From positions 372,001 to 436,000 of the forward strand of contig NZ_QQBB01000005.1 of the NCBI RefSeq assembly GCF_003350535.1: a stretch of 64,000 nucleotides of DNA, written 5' to 3'. How positions within the stretch are numbered: position 1 is the stretch's first letter; each line of letters begins with the position of its first letter. The position numbers were made by a program, and so were the translations under genes. The notes beneath the pieces were generated by a model. It was not told the origin of the DNA and did not search any database. It saw only the letters and a program-made list of their open reading frames with translations. This DNA comes from Microvirga subterranea. Its GTDB lineage: Bacteria > Pseudomonadota > Alphaproteobacteria > Rhizobiales > Beijerinckiaceae. This document shows positions 1-8,693 of the stretch, one piece after another.

Positions 1-1
1 C

Positions 2-877
2 ATCGCGTGCGATGGGCATGCAGTCGAGCGCCTGTCCGAACCCCATCACGGTTGGGGCAACGCCGCCCAGGTCGGCGGGGCCTATCTCGGCTCGGCGATC
101 GGGTCCGGGCTCTTTCTCGTTCTCGTGGCCCGGCTGGACTGGGATACGGCGACCTGCGCCATGGCGGCGCTTCTGCTGCTGCTCGGGGTGCCATTCTTGC
201 TCTGTTCCGGGGGCAATGCACCCGCCCTGCGCGAGCACCAGCCGTCCCTGCGCCATGCCTTGGGCCGGCGCGAGATCCGCAAGGGCCTTTGTCTCGCGGC
301 GATCTACGTTGTGGCGCAGAAATGGGCTCTGAGCATGCTGGGCCCCTTCCTGATCGATTCCGGGGTGGAACTCGCGTCGCTCGGTTTCATCAACGGCGTC
401 GGCGGCATGATCGTCGGCTTCGCTTGCGCCTTGCTGGGCGGCGCATTGGTCCGCGTCTGGGGTGCGGCATCGGTGATGCTGCTCGCTCTGGTGCTGCAGG
501 CCTGCACACTCGCGGCTCTGGCGGCCGCCGCCTGGCGGGGAGGGGTGCCGCAGCCTCTTCTCGTGGCGCTGGCGCTTGCGAGCTCGTCTGGCCTTATGGC
601 GCTTGGCTTCGTGGCGCTCTATGCGCGCTTCATGGCCTTGTCCGACCCGCGTCAGGCCGGAATCGACTTCACGCTGCTGCAATGCATGGATGCCCTCGTC
701 AGCATGGCGGGCGGCATCGGTGCGGGCTGGGTGTCGCAGCATCTCGGCTATGGCGCCTGTTTCGGTGCCGCAGCCGCCTTTGCGATCATTGCCGCGCCTG
801 TCGTATCCGTCCTGAACCGAAGCAATGCATCGCAACAGCTCTCAAACGTGCTGCCTGCGACCGCGAAGGGGCTCTAG
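2..877 (+). CDS. MFS permease, RhtX/FptX-like siderophore importer (5' end missing)
   Basis: The frame is open to the left window edge, so only the last 291 residues are visible. They contain about eight hydrophobic segments. The first visible stretch reads DGHAVERL and then GWGNAAQVGGAYLG, a pattern I associate with the RhtX/FptX siderophore permeases and AmpG-like members of the major facilitator superfamily. The role is inner-membrane uptake of a ferric siderophore or similar solute. Support comes from the FhuF-type ferric reductase gene that starts 8 bases after this stop codon, apparently in the same transcript. Substrate is inferred from context only; another MFS substrate is possible. 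Confidence 0.75.
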   Translation: MACDGHAVERLSEPHHGWGNAAQVGGAYLGSAIGSGLFLVLVARLDWDTATCAMAALLLLLGVPFLLCSGGNAPALREHQPSLRHALGRREIRKGLCLAAIYVVAQKWALSMLGPFLIDSGVELASLGFINGVGGMIVGFACALLGGALVRVWGAASVMLLALVLQACTLAALAAAAWRGGVPQPLLVALALASSSGLMALGFVALYARFMALSDPRQAGIDFTLLQCMDALVSMAGGIGAGWVSQHLGYGACFGAAAAFAIIAAPVVSVLNRSNASQQLSNVLPATAKGL

Positions 878-884
878 GAAGGCG

Positions 885-1622
885 ATGATCTCCTCTCTGG
901 CCCCCTGCTTCACCGGAACGCTGCTGCGCTTCAAGGATGCACTAGCCCTGCCGGGGGAGCATGCCTCCTCGATCGCCGGAAGTGATCTTCTCGACGTCGG
1001 CGTCGCAGAGGACCTCATGGCGCGCTTCGCTTCTCTCCATCCCGGCGGGGATCGCCGGGCGCTCGTGTCGATGTGGACCCACTGGCACTTCGGAGCCCTG
1101 ATCATCCCCACGACCGCCGCCATTCTGCTCCTCGGCCGCAATCTTCCCGTCGGTCTGGAGCACGTACGGATCGCGCTCCAGGAGGACGGGCGGACGGAGG
1201 CCGTTATCGTTGAGGACGATGGAAGCTCTCGCGAGACTGACGGGACGGGCCGCTTCGCAAATCTCTTTGCGGGGCACGTCGAGCCGCTGATCGATCGCTT
1301 TGCGGCGCAATTTCGCGTCTCGCCGCGCCTGCTTTGGACCAATGCTGCGACGATCTTCGATTGGGCCCTGCAGCAGGCCTCAGCCTTCGACGGGGTGTGC
1401 CGATATGCTCTGGACGAGGGTTACAGCATGCTCGAGAGCAAATCCGACGCAACGGGGCGGCCGAATCCAATGTCTGGCGCCATGATCTGGCGGGAGCAGG
1501 ATTGTCAGAAGGTCCGCAAGCGCAAGGTCTGCTGCCTGCGATACCTCCTGCCCGGGATGGCCGATTGCGGGAGCTTATGTCCACTTCCGGAACGCAGCCG
1601 CGGGACCGTCGCTACGCATTGA
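885..1622 (+). CDS. fhuF: FhuF-like siderophore-iron reductase
   Basis: A 245-residue protein in the usual FhuF size range. FhuF proteins reduce ferric iron in hydroxamate siderophores at the cytoplasmic side with a C-terminal [2Fe-2S] centre. The C-terminus has CCLRYLLPGMADCGSLCP, giving Cys216, Cys217, Cys228 and Cys232. The classical spacing is CC-x10-C-x2-C; here the last gap is three residues, which is unusual. I chose ATG 885, preceded by a GGAAGG-like ribosome site, rather than an in-frame ATG at 825 that overlaps the permease gene. It follows the siderophore permease by 8 bases, so the pair probably imports and reduces ferric siderophore. Confidence 0.85.
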   Translation: MISSLAPCFTGTLLRFKDALALPGEHASSIAGSDLLDVGVAEDLMARFASLHPGGDRRALVSMWTHWHFGALIIPTTAAILLLGRNLPVGLEHVRIALQEDGRTEAVIVEDDGSSRETDGTGRFANLFAGHVEPLIDRFAAQFRVSPRLLWTNAATIFDWALQQASAFDGVCRYALDEGYSMLESKSDATGRPNPMSGAMIWREQDCQKVRKRKVCCLRYLLPGMADCGSLCPLPERSRGTVATH

Positions 1623-1638
1623 GGTGCAAGCGGCACCG

Positions 1639-1666
1639 AAGGTCTCGGCCCTGAGGGCCGAGCCTT
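1639..1666. terminator. Bidirectional terminator between convergent fhuF and ABC genes
   Basis: A perfect 8-bp stem CTCGGCCC/GGGCCGAG (1644-1651 and 1655-1662) with a 3-base loop, extended outward by AAGG/CCTT around one bulged base. It lies between two convergent stop codons (1622 and 1682), so it can serve both strands. There is no strong T-run on either side. Confidence 0.6.
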
Positions 1667-1681
1667 CGTGCGGTTCTGGCG

Positions 1682-2704
1682 TCAGATCGAGGCCTTCTTG
1701 ACGAAGCGGTCGTCGAAGGTCGTCGTGAGATCGACCTTGGCGTCCCTCAGCTCCGGATCGAGCTGCTTGAGCATGTCCATGACGCTGTTCATGCCCTCGG
1801 GCGAGACGATTCCGTTCCGGGAATAGCTCTCCAGCGAGTTCTGCACGGCTTTGATGTAGAGCGGCTTGTCGCCGAGGTGGTATTCGGGCGGCACCGTGTC
1901 CGCGACATCCTCGGGCTTGGCGGTCTGGAGCCATTTCAGCGACTTCATGAAGGCGTTGACCAGGCGTTGCGTGGTCACCGGATTGGCGTCGATGAAATCC
2001 TTCTTCGTGTAGAACGTCGCGGCCGGGTTGGAGCCGCCGAACAGGGACCGGGTGCCGGCCTCGGTACGGGTGTCGATGAGCACCGTGATGTCGCCGTCGG
2101 ATTCCAGCTTTGCGATGACAGGGTCGAGGTGCGAGATCACGTCGATCTCGCCTTTCTGCATGGCGGCGACGGCGCTCGCGCCCGACCCGACGCCGATGAA
2201 CGCGGCATCCGTTGGCTTCAGGCCCGCCTTGACCATGGCATATTGCGTGGTCAGGGCCGTGGAGGAACCAGGAGCCGTCACGCCGATCTTGAGCCCCTTG
2301 AAGTCGGCGGCAGACTTTATCTTGTCAGCCTTGTCCTTCTTGACCGCGATCACGATCGCCGGAAAACGGCCGAGCTCCGTGATGGCACGCACGTCCTGGC
2401 CCTTGGCCTGCATGCGGATCGTGTGCTCATAGGCGCCCGTCACGACGTCGACGGAGCCGCCGATGAGCGCCTGCAGCGATTTGGCGCCGCCGCCGAAGTC
2501 GTTGATCTCGACGTCGAGTCCCTCTTCCTTGAAGAAGCCCCTGCGTTCCGCGATCGTGAGCGGGAGGTAGTAGAGCAGCGGCTTTCCGCCGACGCCGAGG
2601 GTGACCTTGCTCTTCTCCGGCTTCTCCTGCGCAAAGGCCCGCGAGCCCGCACCGGCCGCGAGGGCGGCAGCGCCTGTTCCGATCAGAAATGTACGGCGTT
2701 TCAT
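1682..2704 (-). CDS. ABC transporter substrate-binding protein, NrtA/SsuA/TauA type
   Basis: A 340-residue periplasmic solute receptor. It begins MKRRTFLIG, followed by an Ala-rich hydrophobic stretch ending SRAFA, a signal peptide with a twin Arg. The body has the NMT1/THI5-like features of the nitrate, sulfonate and taurine receptor group, for example the early GKPLLYYLPLTIAERRGFFKEEG segment in two halves (residues about 39-60), where an amphipathic PLxxAxxxGFFKxxG pattern is typical. It is the last gene of a three-gene unit read leftward: ATPase, permease, receptor. The substrate cannot be read from sequence; sulfonates, nitrate, thiamine precursors and aromatic acids are all known for this group. 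Confidence 0.85.
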   Translation of the reverse strand: MKRRTFLIGTGAAALAAGAGSRAFAQEKPEKSKVTLGVGGKPLLYYLPLTIAERRGFFKEEGLDVEINDFGGGAKSLQALIGGSVDVVTGAYEHTIRMQAKGQDVRAITELGRFPAIVIAVKKDKADKIKSAADFKGLKIGVTAPGSSTALTTQYAMVKAGLKPTDAAFIGVGSGASAVAAMQKGEIDVISHLDPVIAKLESDGDITVLIDTRTEAGTRSLFGGSNPAATFYTKKDFIDANPVTTQRLVNAFMKSLKWLQTAKPEDVADTVPPEYHLGDKPLYIKAVQNSLESYSRNGIVSPEGMNSVMDMLKQLDPELRDAKVDLTTTFDDRFVKKASI

Positions 2705-2749
2705 CCCAATTCTCCCTGCTTCGCTGCAGATGTCGGCGGGCAGGATTGC

Positions 2750-3541
2750 TCAAACCTGCCCGGTTGTCGATGGGGCCGGGCGCCAGACCAGGAGCCGGTT
2801 CTCGATCATCGTCACGAGCGCGTCGATGATGATCACGAAGATCGAGAGGATCACCATGCCGGCAAACACGCCTGTGACGTCGAAGACGCTCTCCGCCTCA
2901 TGGATCTTGTAGCCGAGCCCGGCGGACGACCCGAGATACTCGCCCACCACTGCGCCCACGAGGGCGAAGCCCACGGAGGTGTGCAGCGAGGAGAACATCC
3001 AGGTGAGGGCAGCCGGCCAATAGACGTGCCGCAGAAGCTGGCGCTCGTTCATGCCCAGCATGCGCGCATTCGACAGCACCACGGGGCTCACCTCGCGAAC
3101 CCCCTGATAGACGTTAAAGAAGACGATGAAGAACACGAGCGTGAAGCCGAGCGCCACCTTCGACCAGATTCCGAGCCCGAACCACAGGGCGAAGATCGGT
3201 GCCAGCACCACGCGGGGCAGGGCGTTCGCGGCCTTGATGTAGGGATCGAACACGGCGGCGAGGACCTCTCGGCGCGCGAACAGGAAGCCGAAGAGGATTC
3301 CACCCGCGGCTCCGAACACAAAGGCCAGGATGGTCTCCACCAGCGTGATCCAGAGATGCCGCCAGATCTCGCCGGAGGCGAACTCCTTCCAGACCCGAGC
3401 CAGAACGTCGACCGGGTTCGAGAAGAAGAACTGCGTCTGCTTGACCGGAGCCAGGATGGGGTAGGCCGTCAACACGTGCCAGAGCAGCAGGAAAACAAGT
3501 CCTACGGCAATCTGGAGGCCGAGCAGCTTCAGCCGTTTCAT
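2750..3541 (-). CDS. ABC transporter permease, SsuC/TauC type
   Basis: A 263-residue inner-membrane protein with about six hydrophobic segments. The EAA loop that docks on the ATPase is seen as NARMLGMNERQLLRHVYWP (about residues 160-178). It is of the BPD_transp_1 type found with NrtA/SsuA-like receptors. Its start overlaps the end of the upstream ATPase gene by four bases, which indicates translational coupling. The receptor gene follows after 45 bases. The three genes form a complete importer with one permease, presumably acting as a homodimer. Confidence 0.9.
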   Translation of the reverse strand: MKRLKLLGLQIAVGLVFLLLWHVLTAYPILAPVKQTQFFFSNPVDVLARVWKEFASGEIWRHLWITLVETILAFVFGAAGGILFGFLFARREVLAAVFDPYIKAANALPRVVLAPIFALWFGLGIWSKVALGFTLVFFIVFFNVYQGVREVSPVVLSNARMLGMNERQLLRHVYWPAALTWMFSSLHTSVGFALVGAVVGEYLGSSAGLGYKIHEAESVFDVTGVFAGMVILSIFVIIIDALVTMIENRLLVWRPAPSTTGQV

Positions 3542-4356
3542 GCGGTTCCTCCCTCGCCCTGCGCATAGGCCTTCTGCACCTCTGTCCGCAGGCTGGCCCA
3601 GATCTCCTTGTGGATGTGGTGAAACTCCGGCTCGACGCGCAACTCCGCGATGTCGCGGGGGCGGGCCAGCGTGACGGGAAAATCGCCGATGATGCGGGCC
3701 GCGGGGCCTGCGGACATCACCACCACCCGGTCCGCAAGCGCGATGGCCTCTTCGAGATCGTGCGTGACGAAGAGCACGGCCTTGCGGTTAGCGGCCCAGA
3801 GGTCGAGGAGCAGGTTGCCCATGATCTGCCGGGTCTGCGCGTCGAGTGGGCCGAAGGGCTCGTCCATGAGGAGGATTTCGGGGTCGCGGATCAGCATCTG
3901 CGCCAGTGCAACACGCTTTCTCTGTCCGCCCGAGAGCATGTGCGGGTAGCGATCCACGAAGGCCGCAAGACCGACGCGGCGCAGCCACTCCCGCGCCTTC
4001 GCATCCGCCTCCGTGCGCCCCACGCCCTTGGGCTCGAGCGCGACCGCGACGTTCTGGAGTGCGGTCTTCCAGGGCATCAGCGCATCCTGCTGGAAGAGAT
4101 ATCCGGCGCGTCCGTTCAGGCCCTGTAACGGCGCACCGAAGATTTCGACCTTCCCGTCGGACGGCTTAAGGAGGCCCGCCGAGGCATTCAGCAGGGTGGA
4201 CTTGCCGCAGCCGGTGGGACCGACGATAGCGACGAATTCCATCGGCCGCACAGTGAGGTCGATCGTGCGGACGGCGGTGTAGCCGCTCCCCTTGGCTCCG
4301 AAGGTGATGGCAACGTTGTTGAGCGATACGGCAGGTGCGTCTGGTGTTGTTGACAT
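3538..4356 (-). CDS. ABC transporter ATPase, SsuB/TauB type
   Basis: A 272-residue cytoplasmic ATPase. Walker A is GPTGCGKSTLLN, the signature is LSGGQRKRVALAQ, Walker B is EILLMDEPFGPLD, and the switch His is in VTHDLEEA. All are intact. The size and the DEPFGPLD version of Walker B match the SsuB/TauB/NrtD group. It is the first gene of the leftward unit and overlaps the permease gene by four bases. The region upstream (4357-4514), before the end of the MocR gene, should hold its promoter, but no clear operator was seen. Confidence 0.9.
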   Translation of the reverse strand: MSTTPDAPAVSLNNVAITFGAKGSGYTAVRTIDLTVRPMEFVAIVGPTGCGKSTLLNASAGLLKPSDGKVEIFGAPLQGLNGRAGYLFQQDALMPWKTALQNVAVALEPKGVGRTEADAKAREWLRRVGLAAFVDRYPHMLSGGQRKRVALAQMLIRDPEILLMDEPFGPLDAQTRQIMGNLLLDLWAANRKAVLFVTHDLEEAIALADRVVVMSAGPAARIIGDFPVTLARPRDIAELRVEPEFHHIHKEIWASLRTEVQKAYAQGEGGTA

Positions 4357-4514
4357 GAGGCCGGGCGTTTCCTGCGCCTGTCGGCGGCGCTTCCCGTCAG
4401 GCTAGAGCCTCAGCTCCCGATGGCAAGCCCCAGTCGGTCGAAGGCTTTCGCCGGTCCACACGGTTTCGCCTAGGCCGGCGTCTCGGTTACTCACGCGGTC
4501 CGCCAAATGTCTCC

Positions 4515-5849
4515 TCAGCCAGGACCGCCCAATGCGGCGAGCGCAATCGAATCCGCAACGAAGTCATAGCGATCGGTCAGGATGCTGGTGGCGACGCGGA
4601 TGTGGTTGATCGGACGTACGGAGCACTTCGCTCCGGGCAGGACCGCGATGCCCCGCGCGGCCAATGTCACCAGTGCGAACTGCTCCGAACCCACCGGGAT
4701 CCATACGCAAAGCCCGTCTCCGGGCGGAAGCATGATGCCGCGCTCGCTCAGGGGCTCGGCGAGCGCCGCGCGTCGGGCCGCATAGGATTTGCGGGCTTCT
4801 TCCACGATTCGGGAGCTCTCCTCGTTGTCGAGCAGCCATGCCGTCGTGGCTTGGAGGAGGCGACTGGTCCAGCCGGAGCTGAAGCTCCGATAGGACTGGA
4901 TCTGCTTGACCACGCTGAGGGAGCTTGAAAGGACCGCCAGTCGCAGATCCGGTCCGAGCGACTTCGAGAACGACCGGATGTGGATGACTCTCTTGGGAAA
5001 CAGACGCCCGAGGCTGGCCGGGGGGAGCGGAGAAACATCGCCCACTCCGTCGTCCTCAATGATGTAGCAGTCGCTGGCCTCCAGGGGCGTGGCGAGTTCC
5101 GCGAGACGCTCCGCGCTCACGGCGCGGCCCGTGACGGAATGGGTGCGCGGCTGGAAGATGAAGGCGGTCGGCTTCTTCTGCAGGGCCTTCGCCAATGAGG
5201 CGGGCAACGGCCCGTCGATGTCGCATTCGACCGGAATGATCTCGGCGCCCAAATCCTCGATGATGTCGAGGATGCGCATGGCTGTCGGGTCCTCGATGGC
5301 GATGCACGCGCCCGGCATCACCAGAGCGTGCAGCGCCGAATAGATAGCATTGTAGCCGCCGTTAGTCGCGAGGAACGTCTCCGGCTGGTAGGGCCAGCGC
5401 CGTTCGACGGCCGTGCGCAGCTCGGAGAGAATTGGCGTGCGCTCATAACTGTTCAGATTATCGGCCTGCGCTGCGTGGGCGAGAGCTTGGCCGAGAGGCG
5501 GCAGGAGGTTCTGGTCGGGCACCGCCATGGTCAGGTCGAGCACTCCTTCCCCAAAGTGACCGACACTGCCCATCCGCGCGGGACGGGGTGCAACAGTGTT
5601 TCCAAATACATAGGTGCCGGTGCGGCCGCGCCCGCTGATCATCTTCTGGCGACGCAGCTCGCTCCAGGCGTCGGAGACGGTGGCTGGGCTCACGCCGAGC
5701 TTGAAGGCGAGGTCCCGCACTGTCGGCAGACGGGAGCCGATGGGAAGGGCGCCCGACCGGATGAGAGCGCTCGTTTCCACCGCGATGCCACGCGCAGTGC
5801 GCTCCTTCAGCCGCTCAGCGAACCATTCAACGTCGGGAACAGGGTCCAT
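4515..5849 (-). CDS. MocR-type regulator (GntR helix-turn-helix plus aminotransferase fold)
   Basis: A 444-residue protein of MocR/PdxR architecture. The N-terminal part has a GntR winged helix (SRLPTVRDLAFKLGVSPATV, about residues 44-63), and the remaining 350 residues have a class I aminotransferase fold that in this family binds PLP and an effector, not a metabolic substrate. The likely PLP-binding Lys is in RSFSKSLGPDLRL. I placed the start at the ATG at 5849, which has a weak GATGGA site; an in-frame ATG at 5879 has no ribosome site and would run into the inverted repeat at 5865-5909. It is divergent from the gene at 5975 and is the probable regulator of the amidase and transporter unit to its right. 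Confidence 0.85.
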   Translation of the reverse strand: MDPVPDVEWFAERLKERTARGIAVETSALIRSGALPIGSRLPTVRDLAFKLGVSPATVSDAWSELRRQKMISGRGRTGTYVFGNTVAPRPARMGSVGHFGEGVLDLTMAVPDQNLLPPLGQALAHAAQADNLNSYERTPILSELRTAVERRWPYQPETFLATNGGYNAIYSALHALVMPGACIAIEDPTAMRILDIIEDLGAEIIPVECDIDGPLPASLAKALQKKPTAFIFQPRTHSVTGRAVSAERLAELATPLEASDCYIIEDDGVGDVSPLPPASLGRLFPKRVIHIRSFSKSLGPDLRLAVLSSSLSVVKQIQSYRSFSSGWTSRLLQATTAWLLDNEESSRIVEEARKSYAARRAALAEPLSERGIMLPPGDGLCVWIPVGSEQFALVTLAARGIAVLPGAKCSVRPINHIRVATSILTDRYDFVADSIALAALGGPG

Positions 5850-5864
5850 CGCATTCCATCTTTT

Positions 5865-5909
5865 AATGTTCAGTAACATAATAGTTATTGATCAGCAGAA
5901 ATGAACATT
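5865..5909. promoter_or_regulatory. Inverted repeat, candidate MocR operator
   Basis: The divergent intergenic region carries AATGTTCA (5865-5872) and its exact reverse complement TGAACATT (5902-5909), separated by 29 AT-rich bases. It sits between the MocR start (5849) and the GTG start at 5975, so a factor bound here could control both directions. MocR-family proteins usually bind pairs of direct or inverted sites in just such divergent regions. Assignment to this regulator is inference. Confidence 0.5.
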
Positions 5910-5974
5910 TAATTTTCAACTCCGGCAAACATTTGGCCGGCACATGTTCTGCCGGCGAGCGGCAGGAGAATTCT

Positions 5975-6949
5975 GTGAGGGTAACCGTCCGTCTGGCGCT
6001 TCGTGATTGGGACTACATGACGCCGCTGGTTCTCGGCGATGTCGGGTCCGACCGCATCGACGTGAAGGTGGACCGGGTCGGCACCCTGCCGGAGGATTTC
6101 GCCAACGATCCGCGCTATGACGCCAGCGAGATTTCGTTCAGCCGCTACACGACCGGTCGTTCGCGCGGCGACACGGCGATCGTGGGAATTCCGAACTTCC
6201 TCATGCGCGGGTTCCGCCATCGCTGCATCATCACGGCCGGCAAGAGCCCGCTGACGCGTCTCGAGGACCTCAGGGGCAAGCGGATCGGCGTCACCGGCTG
6301 GCAGGATTCGGGCAATACGTGGACGAGGGCGGCGTTGGCGCAGGCCGGCGTCGGGATCGAGGACGTGCGCTGGTATGCGGGTCGTCTGACCGAAGCGCAT
6401 CCGATCGTCGATCGCCTCGGCCGCTATGCGCGCCCCGGCCGGATCGAGGCGGTGCCGGGCGAGCGCCCGATGCTCGACCTGCTTGAGAGCGGTGAGCTTG
6501 ACGCCGTCTTTACGCCCTTCATGCCGTCCGGCTTCTTCGGTCGCGACTCGAAATTCCGACACCTTCTGACGGATCTGCATGGCGCCGAGCTCGCGTACTT
6601 CAATGCGGTCGGCTACGTTCCGGGCATCCACATCCTCGGCATCAAGGCCGCCTTCGCGGCGGAGCATCCCTGGCTGGCGCAGGAGCTGAGCGATCTACTC
6701 GACGAGTCCCAGCGCGTTTGGCTCGAGAAGCGCCGCAAATATGCGGACACGACGCCGTGGATCATCGAGGAGCTTGGCCGCTGCGGTCGTGATCTGCCGG
6801 ACGTCTGGAACGCCAGCGGGCTCGAGCCCAACCGCAAGATGATCGCCGACTTCCTAGCCGAGATCCGCAAGCAGGGTCTGGCCGATACCGATCTCACGCC
6901 TGATGCCTTGTTTCCGGCCGCGCAGAACCTCGTAGGAGAGCCCGCATGA
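5975..6949 (+). CDS. PBP2-fold protein related to 4,5-dihydroxyphthalate decarboxylase
   Basis: A 324-residue protein starting at GTG 5975, which has an excellent GGCAGGAGAA site directly upstream; an in-frame ATG at 5888 lies inside the regulatory repeat region. It has no signal peptide. The pattern matches the cytoplasmic branch of the NrtA/SsuA-like binding fold that includes 4,5-dihydroxyphthalate decarboxylase: an early acid pair (DASEISFSRY), IPNFLMRGFRHRCI, then LEDLRGKRIGVTGWQDSGNTW. It overlaps the nitrilase-family gene by four bases (ATGA) and is the first gene of an amidase plus amino acid transporter unit. Enzymatic decarboxylation is not established; it may be a binding or lyase protein of unknown substrate. 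Confidence 0.65.
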   Translation: MRVTVRLALRDWDYMTPLVLGDVGSDRIDVKVDRVGTLPEDFANDPRYDASEISFSRYTTGRSRGDTAIVGIPNFLMRGFRHRCIITAGKSPLTRLEDLRGKRIGVTGWQDSGNTWTRAALAQAGVGIEDVRWYAGRLTEAHPIVDRLGRYARPGRIEAVPGERPMLDLLESGELDAVFTPFMPSGFFGRDSKFRHLLTDLHGAELAYFNAVGYVPGIHILGIKAAFAAEHPWLAQELSDLLDESQRVWLEKRRKYADTTPWIIEELGRCGRDLPDVWNASGLEPNRKMIADFLAEIRKQGLADTDLTPDALFPAAQNLVGEPA

Positions 6950-7764
6950 AAGTCGCCCTTGGACAATTCGCCGTCAGCCGGGAATGGCAGGACAATGCCG
7001 ATACCTGCGTCCGGCTCATGAAGCAGGCGGATGCCGCCGGCGCCGACGTGCTCGTGCTACCGGAGGGCATCCTCGCCCGCGACATCGCCGATCCCGACAT
7101 CGTGCTCAAGTCGGCGCAGGCTCTCGACGGCCCGTTCATGCAACAGGTGCTCGAGGCCAGCCGCGGCTCGAATCTTGCCATGATGACTTGCATCCACGTG
7201 CCGTCCGGCTCCGGCCGGGTCTTCAACGTGCTCATCACCGTACGCAACGGCGAGATCGTCTCGCAGTACCGCAAGCTGCACCTCTACGATGCCTTCTCGG
7301 CGAAGGAATCCACGAACGTTCAGCCCGGCGAGGAGGTGCCCGGCATCCTTGAGATCGCGGGTCTGAAGGTCGGGATGATGACCTGCTACGACCTGCGCTT
7401 CCCGGAGATGGCGCGGCGCCTCGCTGTGGACGGGGCGGACGTGATCATGTTGCCTGCCGCCTGGGTGCGCGGTCTCGGCAAGGAGGCTCACTGGGAGATC
7501 CTGGTGACCGCCCGCGCGCTCGAGAATACCTGCTACGTAGTGGCTGTGGGCGAATGCGGAGAGCGGAACATCGGCGCGAGCATGGTGGTCGATCCGCTGG
7601 GCGTCGCAATCGCCCGCGCCGGCGAGGTGCCGACGCTCCTCTTCGCCGAGATCGATCCCGCGCGGATCGCCCATGCGCGCTCCGTCCTTCCGGTCCTCGC
7701 CAACCGACGCTTCGTCCGTCCGGAGCTGGCCCATTCCGCTCAATCGCAGACGGAAGCTGCGTAA
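6946..7764 (+). CDS. Carbon-nitrogen hydrolase (nitrilase superfamily amidase)
   Basis: A 272-residue cytoplasmic hydrolase. The catalytic triad is visible as Glu40 (VLPEGI), Lys110 (YRKLHLYD) and Cys147 (TCYDLRFPE). The CYDLRFPE motif and size resemble the deaminated-glutathione amidase and omega-amidase branch, which cleaves linear amides to acid and ammonia. It is coupled to the preceding gene through an ATGA overlap and followed after 27 bases by a polar amino acid ABC transporter. That suggests it acts on an amide taken up by, or formed from, that transporter's substrate. The precise substrate is unknown. Confidence 0.85.
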   Translation: MKVALGQFAVSREWQDNADTCVRLMKQADAAGADVLVLPEGILARDIADPDIVLKSAQALDGPFMQQVLEASRGSNLAMMTCIHVPSGSGRVFNVLITVRNGEIVSQYRKLHLYDAFSAKESTNVQPGEEVPGILEIAGLKVGMMTCYDLRFPEMARRLAVDGADVIMLPAAWVRGLGKEAHWEILVTARALENTCYVVAVGECGERNIGASMVVDPLGVAIARAGEVPTLLFAEIDPARIAHARSVLPVLANRRFVRPELAHSAQSQTEAA

Positions 7765-7791
7765 TCTTCAAAGCCAAAAGGGAACGAACAC

Positions 7792-8688
7792 ATGACCATT
7801 CGCACGATCCTATGCGCCACCGCCGTCGCCATGGCGATGTCCCAGGCGCCTGCCTTCGCTCAGGCGACCTCCAACGCGGCCATCCCGGAGCAGAAGGCGA
7901 ACGACGCCCTGCGCGCCAAGCTGCCCGAGGACGTCAAGTCGTCGAACAAGCTGATCTCGGTCAACAGCGGTTCGTTCCCTCCCTATGAGATCGTCACCGA
8001 CACTCGCACCATGACCGGCGCCAGTGCCGACATGACCGATGCGATCGGCCAGCTCCTGGGCGTCAAGATCGAGCATGCCACCGTCAGCGGCCTCTCGGCC
8101 CTGCTCAGCGGCATCAAGTCCGGCCGCTACCAGTTCTCCATGGGACCGGTAGGCGACTTCAAGTCCCGCCAGGAGGCGAATGACTTCGTGGACTGGGTGC
8201 AGGAATACGTCGTCTTCGCAGTGCAGAAGGGCAACCCCAAGGGCATCAAGTCCCTCGACGATGCCTGCGGCGCACGCATTGCCGTGCAGTCCGGCGGATC
8301 GGCCGAGAAGGTGATCAAGGCCCAGGCCGAGAAGTGCGAAGCGGACGGAAAGCCGAAGCTCGAGGTTCAGTCCTACACGGATCAGCCGACCTCGATCCTC
8401 TCGGTCCGCTCGAAGCGTGCGGACGCCTTCTTCTCATCGCAGGCCCCGCTGACCTACTTCGTGCAGCAGTCGAACGGGGAACTGGAGCTGACAGGTGTCG
8501 GCCAGAAGAATGGCTTCGACGATCTGTTCCAGGGCGCCGTCGTTACCAAGGATTCGCCGCTTGGGCCTGTTCTCCTCGCTGCCATCCAGGAACTCGTGAA
8601 GAACGGCACCTACGCCCAAATCATGAAGAAGTGGGGGCTTGAGAACAACATGATCGCCGAGCCCGGCATCAACAAGGCGCAGAAGTAA
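7792..8688 (+). CDS. Polar amino acid ABC transporter substrate-binding protein (family 3)
   Basis: A 298-residue periplasmic receptor. The signal peptide is MTIRTILCATAVAMAMSQ followed by APAFA, a standard Ala-x-Ala cleavage site. The body is SBP_bac_3-like: SGSFPPYEIV near the start, a GIKSGRYQFSMGP ligand-pocket segment, and ACGARIAVQSGGSAEKVI in the second lobe. It has a good AAAGGGAACG ribosome site. It is followed five bases later by its permease. Receptors of this class bind amino acids, opines or related cations; the adjacent amidase hints at an amide-containing ligand, which is inference. Confidence 0.9.
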   Translation: MTIRTILCATAVAMAMSQAPAFAQATSNAAIPEQKANDALRAKLPEDVKSSNKLISVNSGSFPPYEIVTDTRTMTGASADMTDAIGQLLGVKIEHATVSGLSALLSGIKSGRYQFSMGPVGDFKSRQEANDFVDWVQEYVVFAVQKGNPKGIKSLDDACGARIAVQSGGSAEKVIKAQAEKCEADGKPKLEVQSYTDQPTSILSVRSKRADAFFSSQAPLTYFVQQSNGELELTGVGQKNGFDDLFQGAVVTKDSPLGPVLLAAIQELVKNGTYAQIMKKWGLENNMIAEPGINKAQK

Positions 8689-8693
8689 CGATC

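Noticed and set aside
1877..3568. Long plus-strand open frame antisense to the NrtA-type receptor and permease genes
   Set aside because: It is the antisense shadow of two well-supported ABC genes; the predicted protein is rich in Arg, His, Asp and Glu with no family pattern, as expected for antisense of GC-rich coding DNA.
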